In this document: piece by piece, positions 24,185 to 38,164 of the stretch
How positions within the stretch are numbered: position 1 is the first letter of the stretch
Layout of the letters: the number at the start of each line of letters is the position of its first letter
NCBI RefSeq assembly: GCF_000247815.1
Contig: NC_021675.1
Coordinates: 65,987,040-66,051,039 of the forward strand
Reading direction: 5' to 3'
DNA: 64,000 nt
DNA from: Ficedula albicollis
Lineage: Eukaryota > Chordata > Aves > Passeriformes > Muscicapidae
Translations under genes and position numbers: made by a program
The notes under the pieces: generated by a model
The model's database searches: none
Told to the model about the DNA's origin: nothing
The model's input: the letters and a program-made list of their open reading frames with translations, nothing else

Positions 24185-25615
24185 CTGAGTTACCTTCTGG
24201 GGTGGATCTACCCAAATTTTAACATAAATACCACTGTACTATGCCCTTCCAACTGTTTCCCAACCACGCAAATCCTGCTTCACAACCCCAGTGGATTTTC
24301 CAGCCAAATCGCCCACATCTTTAAGACTTTCAGTAAAACAAACCAAACACTCCACAAGATTCAGTTTAATTCACTTTTTTTGGTAGCACAACTCCCCTTC
24401 AAGCCACGAATAGCAACCACATTCCAAATCCCCAGGCTCCCAAGATAGGTGCTTATTTCTGAGACAACCTGCTCTGATTTTTGTCCCCTCCTTTGTCCCT
24501 CCTCCCTGCATGCAGCATTTTGTCACCCATCCACTTGATTTGAACAGCTCCTAGAAAATAGGTTGCCCAAGTTCATGTTTGGTGACACAGGTTCCTCTTG
24601 AACTTTGGTAGTCAATATTTAACCCAGCCTGAGCACTGTGCAGGGTTTAATAAGTAATTGGACATTTCCCTAATGGACAGGAGCTTGTGTGAGCACTGTG
24701 CAAGCAGGAAATTGTAGGTGTCACTGTTTATGTCTGCAGGAAAACACAAACCACGATGGTTGACTCTGTGCCATGCTCAGGAATGATGGGAACACAGAGC
24801 TTTAAATAGCTGATTTGCCTTCCTGCTAGTCCAGCCATAGACTGACACAGAAGCCTTTTTCACTTTTATCAAGGATTTGGTTTTCTCCAAAATATTCTTT
24901 CAAGTCTTTTTTATCAGAATTCACTCTAAGGTATACAAGTGGAGAAGACTTTCAAGTCCTCCATCCACTGTTGGTTCCTACTGGCCTTTCCCAGTACCCA
25001 GAATGGAAAAGGTGTGATTAGTGCACTAAGGACTCAGAAGAAAACCATCTTGAACACTCACTCTGGATCATGGGACACTGCCAAAATATCCCAAAGCCTT
25101 CTGCTGTTGGGAAATCAGTGGCAGTGCCCTGCATGGCAAGGCTGCTCTCAGCCCTCCCTTTCCTCTGCCCTCGTCCCTGGGGGCTTCTATGTTTGGTCAC
25201 CACAAAAGCGCGGTAACAACTGTTTGATGGTGACCACAAAGAGATAAACATCGTGGTATTTAAGAACTGCAGATATTTTCAGAGGCTTCTCTAGAACAGA
25301 AAGCATTTCCAGCTGAATGGCTGCATAGCAGGCTTGGTATGGAGCTTTTGGCAGAACTGTTTTTCTACGAGAAAATTACGTTTTTGTCAAGACAAAACAT
25401 TTTATCTGGTTTTCCCTTTGGGTTTTGACTGCTTTTGTCCCCTTTTCAGCTTCAGAAATATTTTGAGTAAAAATTTTGCCCAATCAAAGTAAAACACGTG
25501 CAATCAAAAAAGTTGTTATTTTAAAAGTATATTGATTAAGCAATGGTAACATTTTTAATTGGTTGTTGTGCATCTAAAATATGTAAACAGTTTTGATTTT
25601 GGACAGTAATAAACA

Positions 25616-25687
25616 AATATATATATAAAATATATATGTGTGTGTATGTGTGTATGTGTGTCTGTGTTTATATTTATATATATATAA
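25616..25687. repeat. TA/TG microsatellite
   Basis: Alternating TA, then TG with TATG interruptions, then TA again. Compound dinucleotide repeat. Confidence 0.9.
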
Positions 25688-25975
25688 CTTCTCTTGCTCT
25701 GGAAGAAAAATTAAAAGTTGAAAAAAAAATCTTGCTGCAAAAGAAAAATGCAACACACCTTTAAGATAGCAGTATTTTAAAATCCTGCCTGAACCAATTC
25801 ACTGTTACCTTACCAAAACCTCCCATGGTAGGTATGATAGGAGCTGGCTCTTTCTGTCTGACTTAAACTCTCATCTAAAGGTCTACCTTACATATGCCCA
25901 CATCAGTGTCTTAACCTGGACCAGAGACGTGCTTTAAAACTAATTTTTTGATCTTCACCACCAATAATACTTAGT

Positions 25976-26099
25976 TTCACATCATGAAGCTGTTTTGCTG
26001 TACATGGACTGAGTTGCTTTTGTATGAAATTGAGCTCTTCACATCATGAAGCTGTTTTGCTGCACGTGGACTGAGTTGCTTTTGTATGAAATTGAGCTG
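25976..26099. repeat. 62-bp tandem duplication
   Basis: TTCACATCATGAAGCTGTTT to AAATTGAGCT at 25976-26037 and 26038-26099 with two internal mismatches. Confidence 0.95.
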
Positions 26100-27164
26100 C
26101 AAGGGGTATTTAGTTCTTAGGATTAGACTAAAGCTATTCTGAAGTGAAACACTCAAACTCCCAAAATGCCTTTAGTGTGAACATCACCTCCTCAGCATCA
26201 AATATTTCACTTTAAAGATTTGTGCCATTCTACAGTGTAGCTTATACATCTGTACATCACTACCAGGAGGGGAAAATACTTGAACGCACTTTCAAATAAA
26301 GTTTTCCTAAGGCTGATTCATTGAAAACCTACATTTAAACTCAAGAGACAGCAAGTCTCCTGCACAGGGAAACTATCACTGAATTCTAAAGCATTCCCAT
26401 CTAGTTCCTGCTCTTCAGACACTGAAGCACACACTACCTGATGGTAAAAGCACAACACTCTCACCAGGACAGAGGCAAGTGCAGCTTTCTGCAGCCTGCC
26501 TGCATCTAGGAGAGCTTCAAACGGACCCACGTCCTCTGCCCCTCCTCTGGTTTGCTCACAACAGGGTTAGTGCACTCTTACCTGGCTTTATTCATTTTAC
26601 TAACCGGAGAGAGTGGAGATTTGTTGTTCTGTCAGACTTACTGTGTCCAATTGCACCACCTAGGACTGCCAGAGGCTGTGCTGTACAGTCCTGGGACTGT
26701 TCAGCCTCTAAAATCAGGTAAATCAGATTTGCATTTAATGTGGTATGTCCAAAGATTTGCTGCACCCTTGCTGCTCAAAAGCTGCTTCACATCACCTGGA
26801 GGAAGGTATTCCTCCTACACCTCTATTGCACACCAGCGTGGCATGTGTCAGGATGAATGGTATTACCAAACCAGCAGCTAGCAGTGGGTATATTCTGCCA
26901 AAATTGAACCTTTGAAAACAAATATTTAAAATATAAATCCATTAAGATTCCCCAAACTATCCAAAGGTTTTGGAAATACTTCTCCTTTGCTGAAGATCCC
27001 ACATTGCCTGCCTTTTATCCCTGTGCATTCGCATCAGCAGCAAGATGGTGCTAATTATTATTTGATACACAATCCAAGTACCAGCCCCCTGTTCTTAGCA
27101 CAGCTTTATCTGAGCTGCCCAAACTTCAGCAGCTATGGAGACACACGGGAGCTTTGCTGACATC

Positions 27165-27440
27165 GATTGCTCCATGATTTCAAGTGACACCATCCCGCTG
27201 GCGGGCTGCGCGCTGGAATGTAACATCATATCCAGCAGGTAGATAGAGACACTGGAATATCAATTAATGTGCAATCCTATTACCTCAGTGTCTGGTAATG
27301 TGCAGCCCCAGCTACCCTCCTGCAAGTGGAAGGGGGAGAAACCTTGAGAGCACGGGCGCTCTCCAGGAAAAGCTGTGCGCGGGGGAATACCCCACGTCCC
27401 ACGGCGCACGTGCGGGTACCGGCACACGCACGGCCATCAG
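27165..27440. promoter_or_regulatory. CpG-dense block, possible regulatory element
   Basis: I count about 18 CpGs in under 300 bp, including GCTGCGCGCTGG and CACGTCCCACGGCGCACGTG, in surroundings that are CpG-poor. CACGTG is an E-box core. This could be an enhancer, a minor promoter or an alternative first exon. No coding exon or signal peptide is evident on either strand. Confidence 0.35.
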
Positions 27441-30400
27441 CTGTCAGCAGGAATTCCTGGCGGCACACTTGCATAAACATTTCTGGGTTTCTCCCTTCAC
27501 AGAAATAGGTTGTACTGTTGAAGTGACTTGAACTTGTTCTTGAGGGAAGCCACGCCAGGAATCACCCCGTGCTGCTCGCTGGCATTTCTGAGCAAGGAGT
27601 CAAGAGGTCAAAACCCAAGGTCAGAGAACAGCAGACACGCAGGATCCCTTGCTGTACCTGAGGCTGGAGAGATCAGCACATTGCTAATCAGCCACTAATC
27701 CCCTAATCTTTATTGCATGTAAATTCCAACCCCTTCCCAATGTCTGTGCCGTGGTATTCTCCAGTCTGATTACGGTGAAACCCCATTGGAAGACTCATCG
27801 ATAAAAGATGGAGATGTGTAAAATCAATTTGCTGTATATCACAGACAGCGCCGCAAACCCCTCCGGGGATCAAAGAACCGCCATCAAATAGCAACCAACA
27901 TAGGGCTGTTAAAAACACTTCTTATCTAAAAGTGGATGTGACTATTTGACAAAAGACTAAATTCACTTCCGAAGGGAGAACAGTGCTGCATTGTTTGACT
28001 GACAGTAAAGGATCAGTTCGTGACTGAGGCAGAACAGGCAAGGTAAGAAAAGTCATCATTTAGGGACAAACTGTAAAAGTGTGAGGGTGGAACAAAGAGG
28101 GACTAGATGCACTCTGACTCACAATGTACTCCACCAACAATCTCAACTTTACTTCCAGGAGGTACAGCAGAAGAGCCATTGGCATGGAACAGATAGTCAA
28201 TCATTTTGTCATTTAGCATTTCTCTTGATATGAAACAATAATCATTGGTGGGGCTGAGCAAAACACTTCAGCTTTTGGTCCTGAGCTCAGTCAAGCTTTG
28301 CCTGAAATGGTTCCACCTAGAGGGTCCAGAGCTTTGGCCCATTGGGACAGCCTGGACTCCATTATTATAAGTACAGTGGTTTTCAGTGTTGAAAACAATG
28401 ACAATTTGATAATGCTTTTAAAAAATAAAATACCTTGGCAAGATCTCTCTCTCTCCTACGTCACTTTCCTATAGTGAATATAAGGGAAACAGAGCCTCCT
28501 TCATGTAATTCACCAGAAGACAGAGAAGAATACTAAATTAGAAGAAAGCAGAGGGCAATACAACTCTTATGTTTCATCCATTGAGGGGAGTTTGCCAGAA
28601 CATACAATTTTAACTTTTAAATCTTGTGATATTAGGTGCTTGTTTCTTACTGTCTCTTACTGGAGGGCAAAATCCTGAAGGAGAATCTCCTGTTTATTTA
28701 AACATGAAAGGAAATGTATGACCTTTGCGATTGTGAGGAATCACTAAATGCTCTGAAAACAGGCAACAAACAAATAAAATCCAATTTGTTGGAACATTCA
28801 AGCTATTTCAGCCAGAGTACTGTTTTTTGTGGGGTTTGACCAAAGAGTGTTGAACACACAGGATTAGTAACACGATCATTTCCCATGGATGTGTCCCAAG
28901 TGATTTGTTTAAGCATCTTTATGAAGTGCATTAACAAAAGGCTGCACTGGCTGTGGGATCCAATAGTTGTAGGATCTGAAATAGCTTATGCTCCATTCAC
29001 CCTACAGGAGATTATAAGCAGGTGTCTCTCCTAGAGAAACTGGTGCACTACAATCAACAGGAAGCTGGCTAATATTCCCAGATGTTTGTCATTATGGGAA
29101 GCAGGGAGATGTTAGGGTCAATAAAACCATATTGCTACTCTTGCAGCACCTACAGTCCAAGAGCGACTTCAGTAGCTCAGCTCTGCCATTGATAAAAGTT
29201 TTACAAGACCTCTGCTCCAAACAGCCCTGAAATCAAAGGTCTGTTTACTTAGCCTTTGCTTGCTGGGCTTTAGGATAGTGCAAGGAAGATCAAAGCAGGG
29301 ACCTCGTTTAACATGTCCAAGTACACAACCAGCAAGTCTGTTTATGTTGGATTCCTACACAGAGTGCTGCTGTCTGTCAACACTTCAGGCTCATTTTCAG
29401 CAATATTGGGTGAGGAGGGAAATATTCAGAAAGACCCCACAGATTTTGGTCCTGCTGAAACAGAAGTGAAAGTCAGAGCTGGGAGCTCTGCTGTGACTGT
29501 GACTGCCAAGGTCAAACACCAACTCCTTGCAGGGAAAAGGAAACCTTCATAGCTCAGAGACCTCTGATCTCTATTGAAGCTGCATTAAAATGCAGCTAAA
29601 GTCTGCACAAAGAGCTGGAAAATACATTAGGTTCTGTATAATTCTGTACTCTTTGGTTCTTTATTTCTTTATTGATGCTCAATGAGACTCAGTTTGGCAC
29701 TGATAAGGGATGACACCCAGAGCACCTCATGCATAGAAAGAGGTGCAACAGCCACCAGCAATTCACATCTCCCACTGACACCTGTACAGCCCCACACTGG
29801 GGATGGGGCAGTTTGCAATGACAGGCAATTCATTAACAAAGCTTAGTTCCCAATGGCCCTACATTCTGTGGAGCTATTTCCCAGGGCCTATCAGGGGGCA
29901 AGAATCTGATGACATCTTCACTTATTTATTTGCTTGTTTGCCACTGCTGCATTAACGTCTTTCTATGCAGAAAAATTCATCTAAATATTTAGAAAAGTCT
30001 GAAGACTTGCAACGGCCTTTGCCCCAAGCATGGTGGCAGTGGGATGCAGCACAGTTACAAACCCTTCCACATGACTTCCCATTTTCACAAAGTTTGAATT
30101 TAGTATCTCTCACATCACTCCTTCTCAAACAATGTGTGTGAAATTGGCTAATAAGCTTAAAAGCTACTGGAAGGGATGGAGATGGATTGACCCTCAAAAA
30201 ATGAGGGTCACCACATGAATTTCATCCCTTTAGGACATCAATGTAAAGACCAGCCAGACATGGATAGGTATGGAAAGAGTGCTTAGACAGAAGGAAACAG
30301 ATGGGATTTAACTTTGGAAGTGGGGCTCTTTCTTTGAAAGATTTACCTGAGGATATAGCTCCCATGTGGTATCACAGCAGAACCTCCACCAGAAAATCAA

Positions 30401-31329
30401 ATAACAAACGTTAGGATGGATCCACTCAATGCTCATTCCTTTTACTTTTCTCAGTGTTCCAGGTTAAAGTTTTCTAGGAAAAAATCTTCCATATTCTGAG
30501 CAATGTTGCTCAAAATCAATAGAAACTTGGGACCTTGCAAAAGGCTGTAACCAGTGTTAGGAAGCCAAGTCTCCCAACAGACAGCTCACTCCTGCAGATG
30601 CCCAGCATCTCCCTCTGAAATACCCAAAAAGGCAGAGACAAGGCACTGGACTGGCACTGGCCCATGGATGAGCCCAGCAGAAACAAATTAATTCCTGCTG
30701 CTCCTTCCCTTGGCTCCACAGAGGAGTAAAACTTTCTAAGTTAAAAAGTTGTAAGGGACATGTGGAGAAAATCTCACAAAATGTGGGTTCAAGAGCCCCA
30801 TTAGTTCTTGTTCCCATCCATCTCTCTGTACTACCTGCAGAAATGGCCCTTTAAAACAGAGACAAATAAAAGGGAAGAGAACCTAATGGATAAGGTACTT
30901 TCTTAGGTCCTTGATAGTCAGAGAGCAAGGGTCACAGAAGGTACCAAAGTGCCACAAAATTGCACAAAGCTGGGGACATCTTCGTCTCTTGCTGTGCTGT
31001 GAGGACACACACCAGATTGCCAGGCACCCTGTGATCACAGGCAGATGGGAACCTAGATGGATATGCAGGTCTTAAGACACCAAAGAATCTGTGCAGTTTT
31101 CCAGGGGAGATCTTTTCCCTAACGAGGCAATGGAGCCAGCTTTGCTCCACGTTATCCCACTGCCCCTAGTCAAAATCCTCATCCACGCTCCTAAACCGTT
31201 CCCTCCCCCTCCTCCTGGCTCCAGTATCCAATCCCTTCGTACTTGCAGACAGTTATTGTCCCCTCAGGTGTCACTTAGCCAAGCTATACATATATTTACA
31301 AGCAGCTCTTTTAATCTTCTCCCATAAAT
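27441..31329. other. Non-coding region
   Basis: No gene or repeat recognised. 27680-27720 contains TAATCC twice within nine bases, a match to OTX/PITX-type homeodomain sites, which may be chance. Confidence 0.4.
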
Positions 31330-31970
31330 CAGTGCCCCCAGTTGTCTGATCCGATCATCCGGGCCTGTCTCTCTCTGTCCGGACGAGAACCTTGCCTGTC
31401 TCCCTGACATCTCCTGGATGTCGGGCTGTCAGCTCAAGCTCAGAGCTCTTAATCTTCCTCCCCCTCCCCACCTCCTTCCTTAATTGCTGTGGACACTGCT
31501 ACTGTCCCGCCTGTCGCTCAGGCCCACAGCCCTGGTGTTATTTTTTGCTTTGCTCTCCCTCTGGCTCTCCCCATCCTGGCTCAGACTCTGAGCCAAAGTC
31601 TTGCTGCAGCTCCTTGATAAGCCCAGCCCTGGCTGCCTGTCCACTGCCTTGCAGTTTGCATCCAGACTCCCATCATGTTTCATCAAGACTCCCCTGCTCC
31701 AGCCTTGGCAAAGCACACTCTTGCCTCATCCATATGAATGTTTTTCTAGGCACTCCTCTGGCCACTTCTCCCTCTCCTCACATCTACCTTTCCCTTTCCC
31801 TGCCACATCAAACAGCTGCTACTTTTCTTCACTTGTCAAGGCTCCTCCTGGCCTCTTCCCAATCACTGTTCTATCACCTCTTCCTTACCAGAGGTCCACC
31901 CTCTTCCAGCTGTGCCAGATGTCCAAACTCTCTCCTGCCTTTTTACATTTTTCAAAGAAAATCATAGGTG
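31330..31970 (+). mobile_element. Possible ancient L2/CR1-like LINE remnant, C/T-rich
   Basis: A pyrimidine-rich stretch open for 191 codons. Near its start it can be read as SWMSGCQLKL... followed, with a deletion, by ELLIFLPL, which recalls the reverse-transcriptase region of L2/CR1 clade LINEs around the LKLN..KTELLIF motif. Later parts do not align in my memory. An alternative is simply a C/T-rich spacer, with the ORF open because of base composition. There is no expressed-gene signal. Confidence 0.35.
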
Positions 31971-32124
31971 CTCCCTGCCTCCTGTGGGTGCAGCTTCCCA
32001 TTGGCATTGGCTGAGGCATTGGCTCTCTCCCTGCACATGGTCCTTAAAGCTTTTCTGCAGCAGGAGCCAAGCCTGGCATCCTGCTGGTCCTCATGGCCAA
32101 CACCATTGAGCAGTGAAAACTAAA

Positions 32125-32428
32125 AGAAGAAGAGATTTAGATCAGATGAGAGGAAGAAAGTCTTTGCTCAGCACACACTGGAACAGGTTGTCCAGTTAAG
32201 CTGTGGCTGTTGCAGCCCTGCAATTCTTTGCTCAGCACACACTGGAACAGGCTGTCCAGTTAAGCTGTGGCTGTTGCAGCCCTGGAAGTGTTCAAGGCCA
32301 GGCTGGATGGGGCTTGGAGCAACATGGTCTAGTAGAAGGTGTCACTGCCTGTGGCAGGGGGGTTGGAACTAAATGATCTTTGAAGTTCCTTCTAACCCGA
32401 ACCATTCTGTGATTATAAGATTTTATGA
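32125..32428 (+). mobile_element. CR1 LINE 3' fragment
   Basis: The order of blocks matches the avian CR1 3' end: GAGAGGAAGAAAG, a CACTGGAACAGG segment, GCTGTGGCTG, GGAAGTGTTCAAGGCCAGGC, a GGCAGGGGGGTTGGAACT segment and a terminal AACCATTCTGTGATTATAAG. About 60 bp around the CACTGGAACAGG block are duplicated inside the element with a 64-bp period (32161 and 32225). There is no open reverse transcriptase frame. Confidence 0.9.
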
Positions 32429-33225
32429 CCTCACTGCTGCTTTGCTCCACCCGTCTTCCTGCCATCCTCCTTCATCTCATTCCCCCAGGTAGCTCTTCAG
32501 GCACAGCCTTCTTGTGTTCACACACCTTGCACAGTGGGGTGAGCCCTGAGCACAGCAGTGACACACCAATCATGCTAATCACAACAGCTTCACTAGCACC
32601 TCTCTGCTGATTATCCTCATTTCTGCATCCACAGCATTAATGTATAATTGCATTTTAACAAGCCTCATTAGCACATTGCCTTAGTAAAGCTTAACACAGC
32701 CCAAGCACCCAAGGAAACCTCATGGTGCTCTTCTGCTCAATATAATTTTCAAGGCTTCTGTAACCTGATTTGTTAGGAATAACCTCAGGGCTGTAAAGCT
32801 TTTCTTCTGCCATGCAGTAATTAAGGAATAATTTGTCACGGAGCAAGTCAAGCTGCAGGGCAGGAAGGCCCTGTGCAATACAATGAAACTGTGCAAACCA
32901 AAGCTCTGGTGCGGGAACAAAGCGAGCATCCCTCCCCTCCTTTGTTGGCCGGGAGCTGGTGCTCAGCTCCTGCAAATGCTGCACAGACCCCTCAGCAATG
33001 CAGCTCTTGCTGCAGGCAGGGAAGTGCCTGTGTGCACCCTGCCAGCACAAACTGGCCGTGGCTCTGCCCCTCCTGTGCTTTCTCTGGGCATGGTGCAGAA
33101 ACGTAAACAGCCCCTTGCCAAACCGTACTGCTGGCATGAGCTGTATGGTGGAATAGGATTAAAAAATGGGCTGCAAAGCTTTTTTAAGAAAGTTTTATGA
33201 AGCTCCAAAGGATAACTGAAACTCC
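32429..33225. other. Non-coding region before the second G run
   Basis: Overlapping ORFs of up to 148 codons on both strands have no recognisable domain. No repeat family recognised. Confidence 0.45.
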
Positions 33226-33239
33226 TTTTTTTTTTTTTT

Positions 33240-34039
<800 letters not shown>

Positions 34040-37000
34040 CTGGAAAGAAAAATGTGAGTAATTTAGGAATAGGACAGATTGAGCACAGGTAATACATCTA
34101 CCGAGTATGATGGGTATTTCTGTCTGGCTAAACCTTTTCTAGCCTTAATAGGTTTTCCAGTTATCTCAGTCACATAAAAGTCAAACACTTTCCCAAGCAT
34201 TCCTGGAAGGATGCTTCCTGTTTTGGTGAGGGAGAGAGAGTATTTTTAAGTAAAAAATGATCTGACTGTGCTGACTGTGTATGAATCCCAGTCACAAAAC
34301 CAGAAGCAGTTTTGCAGATGGAGGTTGTCACCTGATTTTTTTTTCCTTAACTTCCATAGTAACCAGATTAAGGAAGTGCTGGCAAACCTCAGCCACATTT
34401 CCAAAACCATACGTAGGAACAGTGTGGCAGGAATAGAAAGCTATAGAATATCAACTGCTACACAGCCCCAGACAGCTGTCTGTGAAAGTAGAAAATACGG
34501 GGCTAATGGTTCCTTCATACTTTTCTTTTAGTACTTGCAGACAACTGAGGACTGGTATGGAGATCACTGATCATTGCTGGAAATTCTCCATGCAAAGAGA
34601 CACAGTGATCTTGTGAAGTGTCAGCAACACTCAATTCCCCTTCATTTTAAGGGAGATCAAAGTTGTCAAGCACTCTGTAGGGTATTCTAAACCTATGGAC
34701 AGATAGGCTCCCATCTCACTATAAAACAGGTTCTCCTCCAGCAAACCCCTCTCACACCTCTATTTATCCATGCTTTGAAATTTTCCAGCTTAAGCACATA
34801 AAGAAGGAAAACAGTTGTGAACTATCTGATAATACAATAGTTGATTCTTAAGGAATATACACTTCTCACATCCCACTACCATTATTTTAATGTTCAGAGG
34901 TAAAGGAAAAACTTCACCCATCCCCACCTTCTTTCCCCTTAACCAGACAAATAAGGCATTCAGCTTGTCTGAATTTAAATTTTTATTGGAGTTGATCCAG
35001 CAACCAGAGCACATTGCTAGAAGCCAAGGTCCCGCTTCCTTCAATGCACCTCCTTCATTCTGACTCCCTGCTTTTGTACAGCCTTGGTAATCTCAATCTG
35101 TGGTCAGGGATAGGATAAAATTTCAGCTATTTCCCCCCTCAACTGCACAGAGCAGGGCTTGCTCTTAAATCAAAAGCCCTGCACCCTAAACCTCTGGTTA
35201 AGTACTTAACTATAGGCAAGTCTTTGAAATCATCACAAGCTTCTTTTTTCCTTTTTCCTAGATAAAGTGCTGAAAACCACAGAAATGAGCCAAGATCTCG
35301 GGAATATCAAAGGTATTCAGAGGAAACTGGGCTAAGGGGGCCCAGAGGGTGGCTCCCCAGTGCTTTCTTGGCCTGATCTTCTGAAATAGATGGCATTACC
35401 AGTCCTCATCAAAAATGTAAAATTTCCTCCCTTCTTCTCTAGGGCATGAGAAATTTTTGTTGACTTTTCTGGAAGCATTAGGAGAGAGCAACTGCAATCC
35501 AAGCAGAAGTCACTTTCCTGTCATTGCCTTGGTAAATGACCTCCACCTTCCTGCACAGGATGGTGTGGGCTCCCACACAACTTTTACTGATATTGAGATT
35601 TTCTTCTCTCAGTACTTCTCCTTTTCTCCTCTCATTCTCTACAAATAGTAATTCAAGAACCACGATCACCCCTTTGCTTGGCTTCAGGTCTCCTGCATGG
35701 GCTAAAGTTACCTCCAATTCTCCAGCATGGTTTGGGGAATTTATTTATATTCCATGTTCTGGAGATAGACCCCATGTCTTGCCAAGGGTTCTCATGGGTA
35801 TTACAAAAGGAACACTGACAAATATTTATGGAACCTAAAATGAAATTCAAGACACTGTTAAAATAAAGTTTGCTTTAGGTTTTTTTGGGTTTTTTAAATT
35901 CTCCTGAAGAATTGACCTGGCTTTCTTGGCAAGAAGACTAATCCAAATGCTATTGGTATCTTAACAGCTCATAAGAACCACATGCTTCAAATAAAGCCAT
36001 TACTATCAGACATGCTGAGTGGTTCAATTAAACAAATATGAAAATAGACACTTCATCCTGCTTTAACTAAGTGGGATCATTTCACTCCTGAATCCAGAAT
36101 GACAATGAAAATTATATAGTATTTATAGAGCAGCTTTTTATCCTGAAAGATCCCAAAGGATTACACAGACCCTGCTTCACACACTACTGAGATGCTGCCA
36201 CTTCCAGGGAGGAACACAAGAGCTGTCCCACAGCCCTGAGGAATGGCACATGGCAATTTAGACAGAGGAGCAGAAAAGAATTCCACATTCAGCTGAAACT
36301 ATAGGAAGGAATTTAAGCAAGCAGAATGGAGATTGTTTATGCTGGAGCACATCCAGCACAGAGGAGGTATAGTGATCTGGTGTTCCACATACAGAAGTTA
36401 AGGCAAAACAATAAAAAAGTGCTGGTTCAGACTATCCAAATCCCAAAATTTAGGTAAGAAGGGGAAACACCACCTTGAAGATGAACAATTTCATTCCTTC
36501 CACTTCAGTTGTGCATGGGTAATTCTCTAGAAGATGTTCTTGCTCCCTATTCCCTTCAGGAATACAAGAACCAGGAGTAATAATATTTTGCACAGCCTGT
36601 CTATATAAGGATGACACAGGACACATTATGAATTAAAGGCTTCAAAAGCTTGTCTGGTGGTCTCACACACATCAGAGATAGGAAAGCACCAGGTCTATCG
36701 ACATCACACATCAACTGCTGCCAGGATCCCTCCTGGCATCTCTGCCTCATTTCACATTAGCTGCACTGCAAATATAATGCAGCCCCTGGGAAAGAGAGAG
36801 ACCTGCCCAAGGCTGCCCTGTGAGTCTGTAGCAGAGCATCAGGAATCCAGTTTTGACTCCCAGGGCTCAGCTGGGACAAGCAGGTGATGCCTCCCCTCTC
36901 CAGGACAAATCCCCTCCTGTGAAACCATGGCCTGCATGAGGAGCTCAGTCTGCTGTGTCAGTAGGTGCCCAAATATTTTCCAGCAAGATTCTCTCTTGCA

Positions 37001-37221
37001 AAAGACAGAAAAGGAAACCACTGATTTATGGAGCAGCAGCATGGCAGGTCATGGTAAAACAGGGAAAATCCATCACTTCAGGAATTTAGGGACACGGTGA
37101 CATGACATGAAGTCGTGTGGGCACACACCAAATGTCAGCTGCAACTCCAAGGGTTACAGCAGGGACTGGAACCAGCTCAGTGTGAGGAGTTCAGCCTGTG
37201 GATGTGCTCATGATGACACAA
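34040..37221. other. Non-coding region
   Basis: A/T-rich unique DNA without a supported feature. Confidence 0.5.
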
Positions 37222-37365
37222 TCGCAAAGAATCAGTCACAGAACAATTTGGGTGGGAAAAGACCTTTAAGATCAAGTTCAACCATTAAACCAGCACTGTC
37301 AAGTCCACCACTAAAACCACGTCCCTACATGACACATCTGCACATCTTTTAAATCCACTCAGGTA
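37222..37365 (-). mobile_element. CR1 LINE 3' fragment
   Basis: Reverse-strand CR1 tail. On the plus strand it reads AATCAGTCACAGAACAATTT, GGTGGGAAAAGACCTTTAAG, then CACTGTCAAGTCCACCACTA and a short stretch toward CATCTTTTAAATCC. This is the usual order of the reverse complement of a CR1 3' end. Confidence 0.82.
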
Positions 37366-37750
37366 CCATAAAGAGAAGCAGCCCTGACAATATTACTGCA
37401 CACATGAAAAACTTTCACACTGTACAGAAGCATGAAAGAAATACAACTGTGTCATGAGAGTTTTTTACCTGGCACACAGACTGGCACTAGCATGAGCCTC
37501 TCTGCAGAACAATTAGCAGAAAGCACCAATCTTATAAAGCTTCTTTCTTTTTTCCAGTTCATTTAGCCTGAAGTAGAGCAATCAAGACTCTTCTGGCAAG
37601 ATATCACATTCTCAACATGTAACCACTTAAAGGAAGAGGACAACTACTGCAGAGAGATGTCCCAGAAGAAGAAATCATTGTACAAGTGAAAGGGATTTCT
37701 TTGGAGTGACTTTCAAAATAATGTGAAGCTGCTCTCTTTTTTTTTCTTCT

Positions 37751-38155
37751 TCTCTTCTCTTCTCTTCTCTTCTCTTCTCTTCTCTTCTCTTCTCTTCTCT
37801 TCTCTTCTCTTCTCTTCTCTTCTCTTCTCTTCTCTTCTCTTCTCTTCTCTTCTCTTCTCTTCTCTTCTCTTCTCTTCTCTTCTCTTCTCTTCTCTTCTCT
37901 TCTCTTCTCTTCTCTTCTCTTCTCTTCTCTTCTCTTCTCTTCTCTTCTCTTCTCTTCTCTTCTCTTCTCTTCTCTTCTCTTCTCTTCTCTTCTCTTCTCT
38001 TCTCTTCTCTTCTCTTCTCTTCTCTTCTCTTCTCTTCTCTTCTCTTCTCTTCTCTTCTCTTCTCTTCTCTTCTCTTCTCTTCTCTTCTCTTCTCTTCTCT
38101 TCTCTTCTCTTCTCTTCTCTTCTCTTCTCTTCTCTTCTCTTCTCTTCTCTTCTCT
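37751..38155 (+). repeat. (TCTCT)81 pentanucleotide microsatellite
   Basis: Eighty-one perfect copies of TCTCT (405 bp) with no substitution, bounded by imperfect C/T-rich bases on both sides. The other strand is pure purine (AGAGA), capable of triplex (H-DNA) folding. The charged E-E-K-R-R frame that crosses it is an artefact of the repeat. Such purity suggests recent expansion. Confidence 0.97.
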
Positions 38156-38164
38156 CTTCTCTTG

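Larger units (their letters stand above)
17069..27164. other. Non-coding region after the duplication
   Basis: Unique DNA with five short tandem duplications and one possible CR1 tail, listed separately. GC content rises around 18850-19450 without any exon I can support. The FGFRL1 signal-peptide exon would be expected on the minus strand at or beyond this side but was not found. Confidence 0.5.
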
